A stretch of 64,000 bases of DNA from Linanthus parryae (GCA_023055425.1 JALGPY010000001.1:30555001-30619000), one strand, 5' to 3'. Numbered from the stretch's first letter, positions 45,283 to 56,545 are shown. The notes: generated by a model not told the origin, from the sequence alone. Program-made: numbers and translations.

Positions 45283-45658
45283 GTGTGTACGTGTGTGTAC
45301 AATCACATACATTATATTACTATGATTGACTTAGATAGTGGGTAAGGGGCTTATGAGAAATTATAATTCACCCAACAAGTTGATTGGGATAGAAATGGAA
45401 GAAGGTAAAAGTTGAGGGGTGGGAAAATAAATTCTTAATTACTAGCTAACATATAAAAGATTAAAAAGAAAAGAATACCAAATAATTCAAAATAAATTAC
45501 CATGTATTTAAATGTCAAAAATGAACATTTAGAAAACTAACAAAATAATTCAAGATTAAGCCTTAAATAGTAATAGTTCATTTTTTTTGAAACGCGAGTA
45601 TTTATTTTAACGAAATTACAAAATAACCCTTAGCTAAAATACGGGGTATTACACTATA

Positions 45659-47357
45659 CCCATCAATAAATCGGCTTTCTACCTTGGTCTGCCACTAGGG
45701 GAATCTCAAAATAAGGTACAGATAGCAAACTATGTATGCTCCAAGTATCTGACACAATTGGGATCCTGGAAGAGTCATCTAGTCTCTCCCGCAAGACGCC
45801 TTACCCTGGTCAAGTCTGTTCTCTCACCCTTCCATGTCTATTTTGGCACGAATTTCAGGTTTTCCAAGTCTACATGCGCAACTCTCAATCTCCTGGCACT
45901 TCATTTTTGGCGCAATTTTGCCAACATGAGACCACTGCACTTTGTTCCGGATACGACACTGTGGATGGCCAAATCACAAGGGGGATTAGGAATTCATAAC
46001 CATGATTGGGCTAATCAAGATTTTTTAGCTTCATACTATTGGATAATATTGACATCACACACAACTATAGCAGCTACAGTCATCAAGTCTAAGTATTTGT
46101 CACATTTCTCAGTTTTGTCTCTTCAAATTGCGAATCTTCGTACTCCTCAGACAGCCTCATGGTGTGCTAAAAGCATTATCATAGACAGAACTCTGATCCA
46201 GCAAGGGTACGCTTGGGATATTGGAGATGGATTTTCAGATAGTGTTGGCACGAACATGTGGATTCCTTCGCTACTTTGCCCCCTTTCATATTTTCTCAAC
46301 ACAACTTCTCTGAACAATCTGGCGGTCTCCTCCTTCATATCTCTTGCTGGTAACTCACCACACTGGAGGAAGGACATTCTTACTTCACTTTTTTCCCAGT
46401 TCCTCAATTATTTAATTTCTAGTATTCACCTCCCGCCTCTCGGTACTCTAGATAAGATCATTTGGCCTTTTCGAAAGACGGGAGCTTACTCAACCAAATC
46501 TGGGTATAGATTTCTAGAATCCTATTCTACCCCAATCTTTCTCCCAGCAGTTTCTTCATGTCGGCCAGCAACAAAGACCTTGTATGGGGCCGTCTGTGGG
46601 GACTTAAGTTATCAGAAAAGTACAAGTTCTTCTTATGGAAATGCGTACACTCATATTGACTTCCCTGTCAAGCCAACCTTGCCACCAAATTACCTTTTGC
46701 TTCGTCAGTCTATCCTCTTGGATGTCACACTCCAGAGACCTTAGACCACATTTTCCTCACATGTGGTTTCTTCACCCTTCATAGCATATATACCTCAACC
46801 TACCCCCACCACGTCCTTCTCTGAGTGGCTACGTAACATAACTCTTACTCCTGATAAAGTATATTCCATAATCCCTTTACTCTGGTCTGTTTGAAAGATG
46901 TGTAACGCCGTTGTGTATCATCATAGCTCATGATCTGTTCCTCAATCTAAGGAATCTTTTCACTTGTTCAACCAAGAGATTACATGATTCCAATATCTAA
47001 CGACAAACACCTCAGCGCCGCCTACGAATGACTTGGCTCAAAACATTTCCGCCTTCTCTCTAAAAAGGCGAATAACTTATCCTAACATCCAGAATTCCTA
47101 TGATCTAAAACAAGTGGATGGAGCTTGGCGCTATACTACTCTTGATGAATCTGTAGGTGTTTTCTATCGGACTCATCAGGGATTATCTCACTCGTACTCT
47201 AAACGTAAGACTTGTCTCTTCAAATGGACTTCTTGCACTATACCATGGACTACTTGTTACACACTTTAATAATTTATTTTATATCATAGATTATTATGAT
47301 AGTCTACTTACTTTCAACCTTTTACAGGGAAGTGAGCAGCCCTCCTATCAAGACGCA
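45659..47357 (+). pseudogene. LINE-A RT C-terminus, zf-RVT and RNase H
   Basis: Frame 45758-46744 includes GSWKSHLVSPARRLTLVKSV, MAKSQGGLGIHNHDWANQDF (typical LINE block) and KTGAYSTKSGYRFL, then the zinc-binding RT-associated region (degraded LDHIFLTCGF near 46745-46770). A later piece (47033-47269) has VDGAWRYTTLDESVGVFYRT, the start of the RNase H domain carried by many plant L1 elements. Several frameshifts and stops. Interrupted at 47357 by the second solo LTR. Confidence 0.85.
47353..47357 (+). repeat. TSD ACGCA of second solo LTR
   Basis: ACGCA at 47353-47357 and at 48803-48807. Confidence 0.85.
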
Positions 47358-48802
47358 TGATAACCCCATTTTGGAGTTATATTATTCCTTATTTTTGCTA
47401 TGTTTTGCGTGCTTATCATGGAGAATTTTATCGTCTTTTGAGCGTTTTATGCTAAAAGTGTGAAATTTGAGTTTTTGAGCGTTCATCGTTAAATTCGGGC
47501 GTTTCTCGTATATTTTGTTGCTTTTATTGTGATATGATCGCGGGTTCGTGTTTCGTGTTGTGGTTGGCAGGAAATAGGACGCGAGGATCAAAGGTGATAA
47601 AGAAACGAGCTTCGGAAACAAAGAAAGCAAGGAAACTCAAGGAAAAGAGCCAGAAAAAAGCTAAGGCAGATTCTCTTCGCACAAAGAGAATACTTAGCCA
47701 AATTTCCATATGTCTTCGTGTGGTATGATGCTGTCTCAAAGTAGGAAGACTGTTGCAAGAAGAGATCAGACAAAGTGAAGAATCTCTTCGCACGAAGAGA
47801 ATTTCTCTTCGCACGAAGAGAATGCCCAGAATGTTAAATTCGTCCGGGGCTTTTATGCAATTATCAGAAACTTTGTAATATCATTATGGAAACGTATTTA
47901 AGTGTTCTAGGTCGACTTTTTCAGTAGTTCGTCACGTTAGAAACACTTTTTGGGAGAGCAAGAAGCTATTGAGAGAGCTTAGGAGCTTTGGATCACTCGT
48001 TTGGATTCTCAACTCTTCTCTTTTCTTGGTTTTTTATGTTAAAACTCATGAAACTCGTTGTTTTTTAATATGAATCGTAGTAGCTAAACTTTATTTACTG
48101 GGAATTCTCGGTTGGTGTAGCTAGGGTTTGATCTAAACGTCATGTTTTGATATTGTGATTCATGTTTTAACTTAATCTCGCGTGTTCTTTCGTTGTTATG
48201 GATTATTTACGATTGTAATCACATTATTTTTGCGCGTAGATAACGTAAAGATATTCTTAATTAACTTTCAAGCGGTAACTCCGTGATAGTTAGTCGGTAA
48301 ATTGAATAATCCACCTAGTCGAATCAATGTTTGGTAATTCGATATTGTTAACTAGGATCGTTAGAGTAGAATTATGGTTTTAATGCATGCTTAAAGCTAA
48401 AATAAACTTGGTAACTCGGTATGTTTTGGTTTTAAATATAGTTGAATTGCTTGGTAACTCGGTAATTTTAATATTGCTCGATTAATAGTGAAAGACACGC
48501 AGGTGTTTTAGGAATCAAAACATAAGTTTAGATCAACCTAGTGAACCTAGAGAATTCCCGGTATTTTTCCTCATATTACAAAAACCCTGAAATCATTCTT
48601 TATTAATCGTGACCTACTTCACTCGGTTAATTGAGAATTTTTCATTTTTATTTTAGTAGAATTAGAACAAACAAAACTTGCGACGTACCCACATAAGGTT
48701 TGAAATAATAACTAGTTTAAACAAAGTCCCTTGGGTTCGATAGCCCGGATTCCGGTTTATTACTACACACGACAACCATACACTTGTGGTTAGAGCGTGT
48801 CA
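47358..48802 (+). mobile_element. Solo LTR, 1445 bp, gypsy-like
   Basis: TGATAACCCC ... GAGCGTGTCA flanked by ACGCA. The 3' end region with GTCCCTTGGGTTCGATAG and short CA-rich text is typical of plant gypsy LTR ends (plus orientation probable). No internal coding. Contains three hairpin-forming copies of TCTCTTCGCAC(A/G)AAGAGA. Confidence 0.82.
47671..47822. repeat. Three palindromic 20-mers in solo LTR
   Basis: TTCTCTTCGCACAAAGAGAA (47671), AATCTCTTCGCACGAAGAGA (47781) and TTCTCTTCGCACGAAGAGAA (47803). The last has perfect 9-bp arms around CA. Confidence 0.8.
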
Positions 48803-48807
48803 ACGCA

Positions 48808-49094
48808 CCACTTTTGATGTTTATATGGAAGGCAGGTATGGGGCTCACTGAATTGTCTAGTAGTCAAAGTCCCGCGTGGACAAGTTTGGGAGGTCCACCA
48901 TTTAGCAAAGTCTGTAGCATCTAGTATTGTATAATGTTAGGCTTCGTGATCCTGTGACCTTTTTGCTATATTAAATCGTCCAGGGGTATGTAGTTTTTGT
49001 AGTAGGGCTCCCGTACTATCTTTGAACTCTTCTAGTTTGTATTATGTTGGTACGTTCCGAGTTAATGATATTTCTTACCTTTTATCAAAAAAAA
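48808..49094 (+). pseudogene. LINE-A C-terminus and 3' UTR with poly(A)
   Basis: Frame resumes after the solo LTR and stops at TAG near 48922. A short 3' UTR leads to TTTTATCAAAAAAAA at 49081-49094, the LINE 3' end. Confidence 0.75.
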
Positions 49095-49161
49095 GTAAAA
49101 CGATTAAGAGGAAAAAAGGAGAAGAAGATAAAGAATTATGAGAAAAGAAATTACAAAAAAA
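49095..49161. other. Short AT-rich spacer
   Basis: Purine-rich sequence between the LINE-A tail and the next element; nothing recognised. Confidence 0.5.
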
Positions 49162-49488
49162 GGTAAATGACAAAAAAACCCTTCGTGTTTGGAATATATA
49201 CAAAAACAATCCTCGTGTTCGGGGATATACAAAAAACCCCTGGCAGTGGACGATAGTCAGACAATCACCACCCTCTGTTAATGTCAGCCAGTAGGGGGTG
49301 AAATTTGACTTTTTAAGACCATGTTGCCTCTCTTTGTATTTTTTGTGTTTATTTTGTTGATGTTCTTGGTTTTCTTGACCACAACCACCTCCACCACCAC
49401 CACAGCCGCCGTCGCCACTGCCACTGATTCATCACCCCCAATGATTTTCACAACCATCAATAACTTAACCAGTTAACCTCCCAAACCT

Positions 49489-50224
49489 ATGAATGCCGAG
49501 CTACGAAGATCTGCCTCTGAATCAAGAGTTTCAAGGCATTTGTTTCACAATCACTTCATTGAAGGGAACATTTTCCAATTAAAGCAACCAAACCACTCCC
49601 ATTTCAGAGAAGATCAACATAGAAATTTATCAAACCCTAGGAAAATAGATCTAACTGCGTATTCAACTCGAACTGCTTCCAGATCTGAACAGCCAAAGCG
49701 AGTTTTTGAATGGCCATGGAAGATGACGAATCAACATAGTAAGACTTGTTCGATATAGAAGACTCGTTCCCGGAGCTAAAGCACAATATATCCGTCAACG
49801 GAAAGATCGAGAAGATACTGAATATGAGAGGCATCGACAAGCCATCCACAGATCTAATGAAACAAATTCTCGAGGCTCTGAAACTAAAAGGACTCCTCCA
49901 GTCGAAGAATCCTCTGGATCGAAACAACCATAGAAATATTGTCACCGATGGGAATGTCTCACAGATAGTCGTGATGAAACCCTCGATGTCACCGGTTTTG
50001 TCTCTAAACTAGAGATTCGTCAACGACTCCTTCTGACAGATTCCCGAATCAGATCCAGCGGATGCCGGAGTGACGACAACGCTGATCAGTACTCACCGGC
50101 GGTGAGTCCGCAACGAGAGAGACCTGAAGTCAAACACAGCGGACGGAGAAATTCGACATCGCCAACACGTCGGGAGAGTAACACGAGGACGCTGGTGAGA
50201 GTGACAGAGGATGAAGAAACATAA
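49489..50224 (+). pseudogene. Captured fragment of a LONGIFOLIA/TRM-type gene
   Basis: Three pieces in different frames match, by memory, successive motifs of plant LONGIFOLIA/TRM proteins: ELRRSASESRVSRHLF (49489 frame); SFPELKHNISVNGKIEKILN, MRGIDKPSTDLMKQILEALK, LKGLLQSK and VVMKPS (49746-50012); SPAVSPQRERPE and RRNSTSPTRRESNTR, to TAA at 50222-50224. Intact family members bind TON1-type proteins and guide microtubule arrays and organ elongation. This copy lacks the ends and has frameshifts and a stop, so it cannot make the protein. It lies wholly inside the TIR element. Confidence 0.78.
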
Positions 50225-50249
50225 ATTGAAGAAGGGGAGGACGAAACAC

Positions 50250-50880
50250 GAATCGAAGAATGGGGAGGAGGAAGAGGAAGACCCAGATTGAAGCTGCCGG
50301 TGCCCCTGTCCGTCGCCGTCGCTGTCGTCTTCGTCCTCTATGTCGATGTTGTCCCTCATTGAATTTGCCTTCGTCGTCGTCCTCTCTGTCCATTTTTGCT
50401 CCTGCTTCGTTTTCTTCTTCTCTTCTCTTCTACAATTTCTTCCTAATTTGTTGTTGTTTTTGCTGCTGTTGTTATGTCAGAAAAATATTGGGAGAGCGTG
50501 TTTGAGGCAGGATGGTTGCAAAAAGGGGGGTAATATTATCCCCAAATAAAATAATAAGCCAAGTCACTGAAAATTCAAAAATCCTCACAAATACTATCTC
50601 CCCGCTCACAAATCAAAACAACTCTCTCTCTCTCTCTCGAACAGAGGCTACCCTTATCCTCGTTCTCCTCTTTCATGTCGCCAAAATCAATGGCGAAGCA
50701 AGCAGCAGCAGAGACGTCCAAGCAAGCCCCACGCCTGCCGCCGCCGGCCTCCCTCCCTGTCTTCGTCGCCGCCCAATTGTCGGCTCCTGTGCTCGACCTA
50801 GACCTCGCCTGTCGAAGCCCAAACCAGATGGTGTCTCCGTTCTCTGTGATGGAGAAGGTGATGGAGTCATGACTTTACAA
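50250..50880. other. Rest of TIR element cargo, unidentified
   Basis: More GC-rich than the surroundings, with low-complexity Arg/Pro/Ala-coding text on several frames (e.g. 50675-50872, starting MSPKSMAKQAAAETSKQAPR). It may be further captured host sequence, but no family was recognised. Confidence 0.4.
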
Positions 50881-50884
50881 TATC

Positions 50885-51056
50885 GGTCCCCGATCTTGCA
50901 AGATTGGGACACGATCAAGCAAAGTCGGACCTCGATCTTGCTTGATCGGACTTCGATCTTGCTTGATCGGACCTTGATCTTGCAAAATCGGTACCCGATT
51001 AAGTAACGACGGACCTCGATCTTTCTTGATCGTACCTCGATCTTGCTTGATCGGGA
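50885..51056. repeat. Degenerate tandem repeat (GATCTTGCTTGATCGGA)
   Basis: About seven imperfect units of 22-26 bp built on CGATCTTGC(T/A)TGATCGGA, itself partly palindromic. Next to the right TIR. Confidence 0.75.
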
Positions 51057-51418
51057 ATATGACCGCTCGGAACCCACTATTTGAAACCCATTGCACATCA
51101 CCACCCTTTTTGCAAAAACCTTATAAGGTTCTCCCATTTTGCAAAATAGCCCGTTGTTGTTGTTGTTGGTTGTGATGGGAGAGAGGAGAGAAGAGAAGAT
51201 ATTTAGAGGATTTATGGATAAAAATAAAAGGATAAGGACAAGAATAGAGTTATATAGTAGGGTATTTATTTTTATTTCAGGGTAAAATGTTATTTTAAAG
51301 TTTTTTGTTACTTATCGTTAGCTTTCGTCCACTGTAGGGGGTTTTCTATATCCCCGAATACGAGGGTTGTTTTTGTATATATTACAAACACAAAGGGTGG
51401 TTTCTTTTTCTTTTACCC

Positions 51419-52640
51419 GAAAAATGATGTAGAGGAGAATACGAAGGAGGAGCTGCAGAGCTTATCATCCCCCACCTGTCTCTCTTGTCGTTGACAACGG
51501 AAACCGCCGGATCTCACACCGGCACTGAGCCTCATTCTTCGTCTTTTTTATTCAACTCATAAAATCGGTCGGTCTTCACATGGCAAGTCTCCCTCTCTGA
51601 GTTTTGGTCATGGGAAGACAGAGAGAATTATGGTTGTGGTGGTGTTGGGTGTTCTATTTGGATGGTTGTCCTCGTTCAAGGATTCTTTTTGTCGGGGTAG
51701 AATAAAGGGACAGGTCGTCGGGGTCGTGGGTCTCAATTGACCACGGAAACGGTGGATGCTTGGATTGTTCGGATGGCTAACGTTTCAATCGGGTATGGGA
51801 TTGACTGGGGATTCATATTTGTTTGAATTGAAGGTGGAGTGTGGAAGGTTATTGTTCGATCCAAACAGAGAATTACGAATTAGTTGGTAGTTCATTTGGG
51901 TCAATTGGAGGTTAGGTAATTGATCGGTAGGTGTGGCTGAGGTAGAGAAAAGGGTCTGTGAGTTTGAGGTGGTTCTGAGTTTCAGAAGCTAGAGTGTGAT
52001 TTTCAAAACTTAGTTGCTTTTTTGGTTTGAGTTGGTTCGTTTTGGGATGTGGGCGGTGTTTCGATTTAGTTGCATCTGCTGAAATATGGACTTTTGGTGC
52101 CGGATTCTGGGTTGTGGTGGAGGTAGTGGTGTTGATTGTTCTTTTGTGTTCCTATTTTTAAGAATGGACAGTTTTACCCCCGAAGAACCGTCAACTAACG
52201 AAATGTTTTTGGATGAAAATGATCCCATTTGTTGATTTCGAACAACAAGCAACTGGAGGTGGTAATAAGGAGGTTTTGAAATTGGGGGTGGTAACTGGAT
52301 CATTACCCCAAACTAAAGGAGGGTAGCAAGTAATTGACCTTTAATTTTTTTACACCAATTATACAAAATTGATAAAAAGTATACTCTAATAGGATAGTAA
52401 TTTGATTGGTAAAATAGAAGATATGCATCATGTCCGTCAAAGTTGGCAAGGATTTTTTGTTAGGCAAAATCAAATTCCTCCTATTTACGTGGCTTACAAC
52501 ATGTCTCATTAATTTTCTCCATGATTTCCACTATTTTATCTCAATCTTATCCATGTTTCTAACATAAAATAAGTAAATTCATATATCTTATTTTTGCCTA
52601 ATCTCTATTGGAGAAGACACTAAAAAAATCGGTAACGACT
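51419..52640. other. No gene recognised
   Basis: About 1.2 kb of unique-looking sequence between the TIR element and LINE-B. Short open frames only. Could be LINE-B 5' UTR or host intergenic DNA. Confidence 0.4.
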
Positions 52641-52812
52641 ATACAAAAAACTCCATTTCAGCTAGTTGAAGTTTGCGAGTGCTCCGAGTTATTCGAAAAA
52701 TAGGAACCCAAGTTTTCTGAACAAATGAACGGCGCCGACGATGGACAACTCCTCCAGACAAATTGAGTTCACGAAGATGGAGAAGCTGGTAGTGATTTAA
52801 GTGAATATTATT

Positions 52813-53397
52813 GTTCAAAGTAGGGATGGAAACGGTTCGGTTCGGTCCGGTATTGGCACTCATCCGAACCGAAGCGCATGTAACGGTTTGTTAAAAACCC
52901 AAACCTAATCCGGACTGTTCATGTCTCAAAACCAAACCGAACCGAACCAGGAATGTCCGTTTTGGTTCGTTTTTGGACCGTGGTTTCTGGGAATATATTA
53001 TGTCAGTTAAAATTTCTTAATATTTCACTCAACAATCAAATGATCGCTAAAATTTCTATTTCAAGCAATTAAAAAATAAAGTAAAAAATATTACATTGTT
53101 TCTAGAACCATTTAATGGGTTCGGTTCGGTTTTGAGGTACATACGGTATATGATAAATGTGTAGAAGTTCTAAAGTTTGGTAGCTGTATAACCTAATATT
53201 CTAGATAAACGGTTGGGTTCGATTTTTACGGTTTTGTGGCATCTCAAACCTAAACCGAACAGTATTATACGGTTTCTGATTTTTGCAAACCTGGACCGAA
53301 CCGTAATAGCTTCCAAACCGAACCAAAACGAATCAAACCGCCCGGTTCAGCTTGGATTGCGGTTTTTCCGGTTTGAACTTGCATCCCTAGTTCCAAG
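52813..53397. repeat. hAT-type TSD pair around MITE
   Basis: GTTCAAAG (52813-52820) and GTTCCAAG (53390-53397), 7 of 8 identical, as expected for an old hAT insertion. Confidence 0.7.
52821..53389. mobile_element. hAT-like MITE (569 bp)
   Basis: Ends TAGGGATGGAAAC and TTGCATCCCTA form short TIRs (TAGGGATG/CATCCCTA) with an 8-bp TSD. Rich in GGTTCGGTTCGG and AACCGAACCGAA repeats near both ends, as in other non-autonomous hAT elements with many subterminal motifs. No coding capacity. It lies in the 5' part of LINE-B. Confidence 0.8.
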
Positions 53398-54366
53398 GCA
53401 CAGGAAGACTTCAAATTCTGCATGGCCAGTACCTTAGTTTCCGAAGAGAAACTCAATGGTATGGCAATGAGGAATACTTTTCAGAGATTATGGACATACA
53501 GAAGTTCATCTTATCAAAGTTATTTTAACACCTGTCTCTTTATTTTTTTCGGATCGAAGCTGCTTGGATAGGGTTTCCAGGGGGACACGCTGAAACCATG
53601 GAGTATAGGAGATCCAACAAAAGGAGTCCTTCGGGAGAATCGATACATGGGTCCAGATAAGTAACATACGTGTTCATATGCTTAAGGAGGAGACATTGAA
53701 AAGAGATTTTTCAACGGTTGCGGAGGTCCTAGCCACCCATAATCATATTGATAGTGAGGACTGGATAAAACTCATTAGAGCTCGAGGAAGGTTTTCCATT
53801 TTTGAACTCCTCGAAGGGGAATCCACCTCCAAGTCCTTGAAGAGACTATATGTCTTGAATTCAAGTTCGAAAGGATCCCTAAGGTTTTTTAATTGTGTGG
53901 ATGTATAACACATGATAGTAATGCTTACGAGACAATACCGAATGATCTTAAGGCTGAAGTTGGTCCATGATATGGCACCTAGCTCCTTTTTCACCCATAG
54001 AAGAAGAGTACCAAAGATGAATACGCATATGCCAAGGACATTGTGGATTTCTCGTCTCAATCAGAAGAAGAAGAAGGATGTGATATTGTCGATGAAGAAA
54101 AATTGGACACTGATGACAAAAAATTTATGATGAATAATGTTTTTGATTTTGAACATATAGAGGAAAAATTGACAGAACTTGATACTAACAAAACACTAGC
54201 ACCTCCAGTAGTTACAGAAGTAATTCAAATAGCTAGCCCGCCAGCTGAAAACCCATCGAAGGGAGCCTTGATTGATGGAACCGATACAAGTGCAAGTCCA
54301 AGTCGGGTGAAAGAGAAAAAACTAGCTCTAAACCAAATTACTCGTAGAAAGCTACTTCTAATTTAA
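53398..54366 (+). pseudogene. LINE-B ORF1 (RNA-binding protein), broken
   Basis: Pieces in several frames: MASTLVSEEKLNGMAMRNTF (about 53430), MLKEETLKRDFSTVAEVL (53678), then an acidic region (54043-54366) and a TAA. The first block resembles the DUF4283-type N-terminus of plant LINE ORF1. Assignment is moderate; the frame is repeatedly broken. Confidence 0.55.
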
Positions 54367-54593
54367 AATTTTGAGTTAATTCAAAAGGGAAGCAAGAAAC
54401 AAATCAGGAACAAAAAGCTCGACAACAGCCCACCACCTTCAAAAACGACAGAGATAACCGGTAGTAAGAAAGGGAGGCAATTGGTTTTAAGAAATAACGT
54501 GAGTGGAAAAGATACCCCAAAAAAATTATGAGGGGTCTATGAAACTCCCAATGCTCTAATGGCGGCGACTGCTGAGCACTCCCGCCAAGCACA

Positions 54594-56120
54594 ATGAGTC
54601 TATTTTGTTTGAAAATACGAGGGCTTGGGAACCCGATTACGTTGAACTCGCTGAACAATCTCGTGATGCATAGTTCTCCTGACATGGTCTTCTTAATGGA
54701 GACCAAATTATCATGTAGAGGATGTACAATATGAGTGCAAGATCGGGCCTCCTCCATGGTATTGCGGTTGATTCAAGAGGAAAAAAGTGGCGGTTTGGAT
54801 TTTTCGGGAAAGAGGGTATGCAAGCACCAATTATCATTTACTCCTTTTATCATGTAAATGCAATAATAAAAGGAGTCGCGGAAAGGGGGAACAGAATTTT
54901 ACAGACTTATATGGCGATCCCAAGAAGGAGGAACATGACTTGGGAGATGCTTCGACGGCTAATTCCTAACTGGACCTTCCATGGTTTGTTGCAGGTGAAT
55001 TTAATGTTGTCGCAGCTAGCACTGAAAAGGAAGGGGGTGTAGGTGTATGCTACTCACAACTCATTAGTTTTTGAGACGTTCTTATTGAGGGGGAAATGTA
55101 AGACCTGGGATTTAGAAGAAACTCGTTTACGTGGACAAATAATGAAAGTGAAGACAAACACAGCAAATCAAGGCTAAAAAGGGTTGTCGCAAATGTTCTC
55201 TCGATGGACGAATTTAAGAAACCAAGGTCTCGCATATCTGGTGGCCTATTTAGACCATTTGCTAATTCTGTTGGTTTGGAAACAGCATCAAGGTACCAAA
55301 AGAATTAGAAGAAGACTGTTTCAGTATGAAACCATGTGGGAATGACACAATAACTTTAAAGCTATGGTGAGTACAACATGGATAAATAATCATGGCAGCT
55401 TAATCTTAAGACTAAGAAAGCTTGCAAACCATTGTAAGAACTGGGACAACATGACTTTTGGCAATGTTACTAGACGTACCAGAGAGTGGTTACCCAACTG
55501 ATGAGTTCTGATGGAAAAAGAACAGTTGGTCGTAGAGTACTATGAACTATTATGATGTGACAAATTTATGTAGAGCATGAGATCCCGCACTTATTGGTTA
55601 AGTTACGGGGACCAAAACACTCCCCTTTTCACCCGAAAGAGACCATTTGTAGTCTCGGAACAACTTTTGGGGAATTACTCCTCGTTCGAGAAATACGATC
55701 TTTGGTTCTGGAACTGAATCATTTCCTTGTATATGAGAAGAACTTCTAGATTGATAGGAAGGAAGCTTAATCGTAATGAATCAGAACTTTTCATCTATGA
55801 TCGACGGGTATAAACATCAACAACTCTGGTACAAACATGTTCATGAAGACCCTACTTGAATGTGGGTAACAGATGAGGGACCAATCACTCAAGTTTTATA
55901 AAACCATTTCAAAAATCTTTTTACTTTCCATCGATCCCACAATGGAGGATATTGGCCCAATGCTAATTCACTCTACAGAAATGATCAATAATTCAGAAAA
56001 GATGATGTTGGAAGAGAAGTACACTGCTAAGGAAGTAAAATACGCTCTTTTTTCAGATGTACCCAGATAAAGCTCATGGGAGTGACAATTTAATGCATGA
56101 TTATGTACAAATTGTTATTT
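54594..56120 (+). pseudogene. LINE-B ORF2: endonuclease and RT start, broken
   Basis: ATG at 54594, KIRGLGNPITLNSLNNLVMH and PDMVFLMETKL; then, across frameshifts, KSGGLDF, DLYGDPKKEEHD, WFVAGEFNVV (usual GDFN) and NSFTWTNNESEDKHSKSRLK. These are the L1 APE-type endonuclease blocks in order. Linker text WVTDEGPITQVL near 55865 and EVKYALF near 56035 come just before the RT fingers. Truncated at about 56120. Confidence 0.75.
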
Positions 56121-56545
56121 TATTCCAACCCTCTCTCTGTAATTAAGCTCTTTATTCCTCCCCCTCCAAAGTCACTCTCTCTTACCCTGGTTTAAAACAT
56201 CGCCAGCAACACAAACACCAACAACATTAACAATATCAACAATTTAATAACATTTACAATTAATGAAAAAAATCAAAAAATATATCTTAACTAAGATTTT
56301 TTTCATAATGGACCCCTAGTTCCATACAGATCTAAACATCAAGAAATAAAAAAATACATCAAGAATAAGAATAATAAATAGAAGATAAAAAGATGGAGAA
56401 TAGGCCACCTCTAACGCCACACGTCACTGCCAGAGCAGAAACCAACGAAACCTCCACTTGAACCCTTCGAGCTACCAGATCTGTGTTGATGATGACGATT
56501 ATGGACACACACACACACAAGAGAGAGAGAGAGAGAGAGTTTTTG
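56121..56545. other. Low-complexity spacer with microsatellite
   Basis: No gene seen. A compound microsatellite (AC)n-(AG)n lies at about 56508-56539. The rest is AT-rich. Confidence 0.6.

Larger units (their letters stand above)
42701..45653 (-). mobile_element. Solo LTR, 2953 bp, probably gypsy
   Basis: Bounded TGCAAC ... TATTACA, flanked by CTATA repeats and interrupting LINE-A in frame. Orientation is probably minus: the minus strand starts TGTAATACCCCGTATTTTAG, a common start of plant gypsy (chromovirus-like) LTRs, and has a TATA box followed by a leader-like region. No protease, RT or integrase sequence inside, so it is most likely what remains after LTR-LTR recombination. Contains the 29-bp array. 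Confidence 0.8.
24562..49094 (+). mobile_element. LINE-A: L1-type non-LTR retrotransposon, split by three insertions
   Basis: Four islands read in order on the plus strand: 24562-24635, 42372-42700, 45659-47357 and 48808-49094. They join in frame once Copia-2 and two solo LTRs, each with a 5-bp TSD, are removed. The RT begins inside the first island, so the 5' half of the LINE should lie beyond the Tat insertion, left of the window. The 3' end is an A8 run at 49087-49094. Many stops and frameshifts, so inactive. Confidence 0.85.
49162..51418. mobile_element. MULE-like TIR element carrying a gene fragment (Pack-MULE type)
   Basis: The left end (GGTAAATGACAAAAAAACCC, then CTTCGTGTTTGGAATATATA) matches the reverse complement of the right end (GGGTAAAAGAAAAAG ... 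CCCTTTGTGTTTGTAATATA), giving inverted repeats of about 92 bp ending near CAGTGGACGA on both sides (49254, 51326). Long TIRs, 2.26 kb and captured gene sequence suit a Mutator-like non-autonomous element. The 9-bp TSD could not be resolved in the A-rich flanks, so the superfamily is provisional. No transposase. Confidence 0.75.
52641..56120 (+). mobile_element. LINE-B: L1-type, 5' half (ORF1, endonuclease, RT start)
   Basis: Plus strand. ORF1-like text follows the MITE (MASTLVSEEKLNGMAMRNTF near 53430, IHMLKEETLKRDFSTVAEVL-like near 53680). ORF2 starts near 54594 with MSLFCLKIRGLGNP and SPDMVFLMETKLS, the L1 endonuclease N-terminus. RT N-terminal text KYTAKEVKYALF and QMYPDKAHGSDN ends near 56110, where homology breaks off. 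Frames are badly broken. It cannot be the missing half of LINE-A: it lies downstream of LINE-A's poly(A) end on the same strand. The left limit is uncertain. Confidence 0.72.

Noticed and set aside
44934..45312. Minus-strand frame of 122 codons (MYTHVHTIYSHPSLHNSH)
   Set aside because: Low-complexity leader region of the solo LTR after its TATA box; no family resemblance.
51419..52640. Possible host gene 5' end near ATCGGTCGGTCTTCACATG
   Set aside because: No open frame of useful length follows and no splice chain could be built; left as unassigned.
52641..56120. LINE-B as the missing 5' half of LINE-A
   Set aside because: LINE-B lies downstream of the LINE-A poly(A) end on the same strand, so the order is wrong without a rearrangement. 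They are better seen as two copies.
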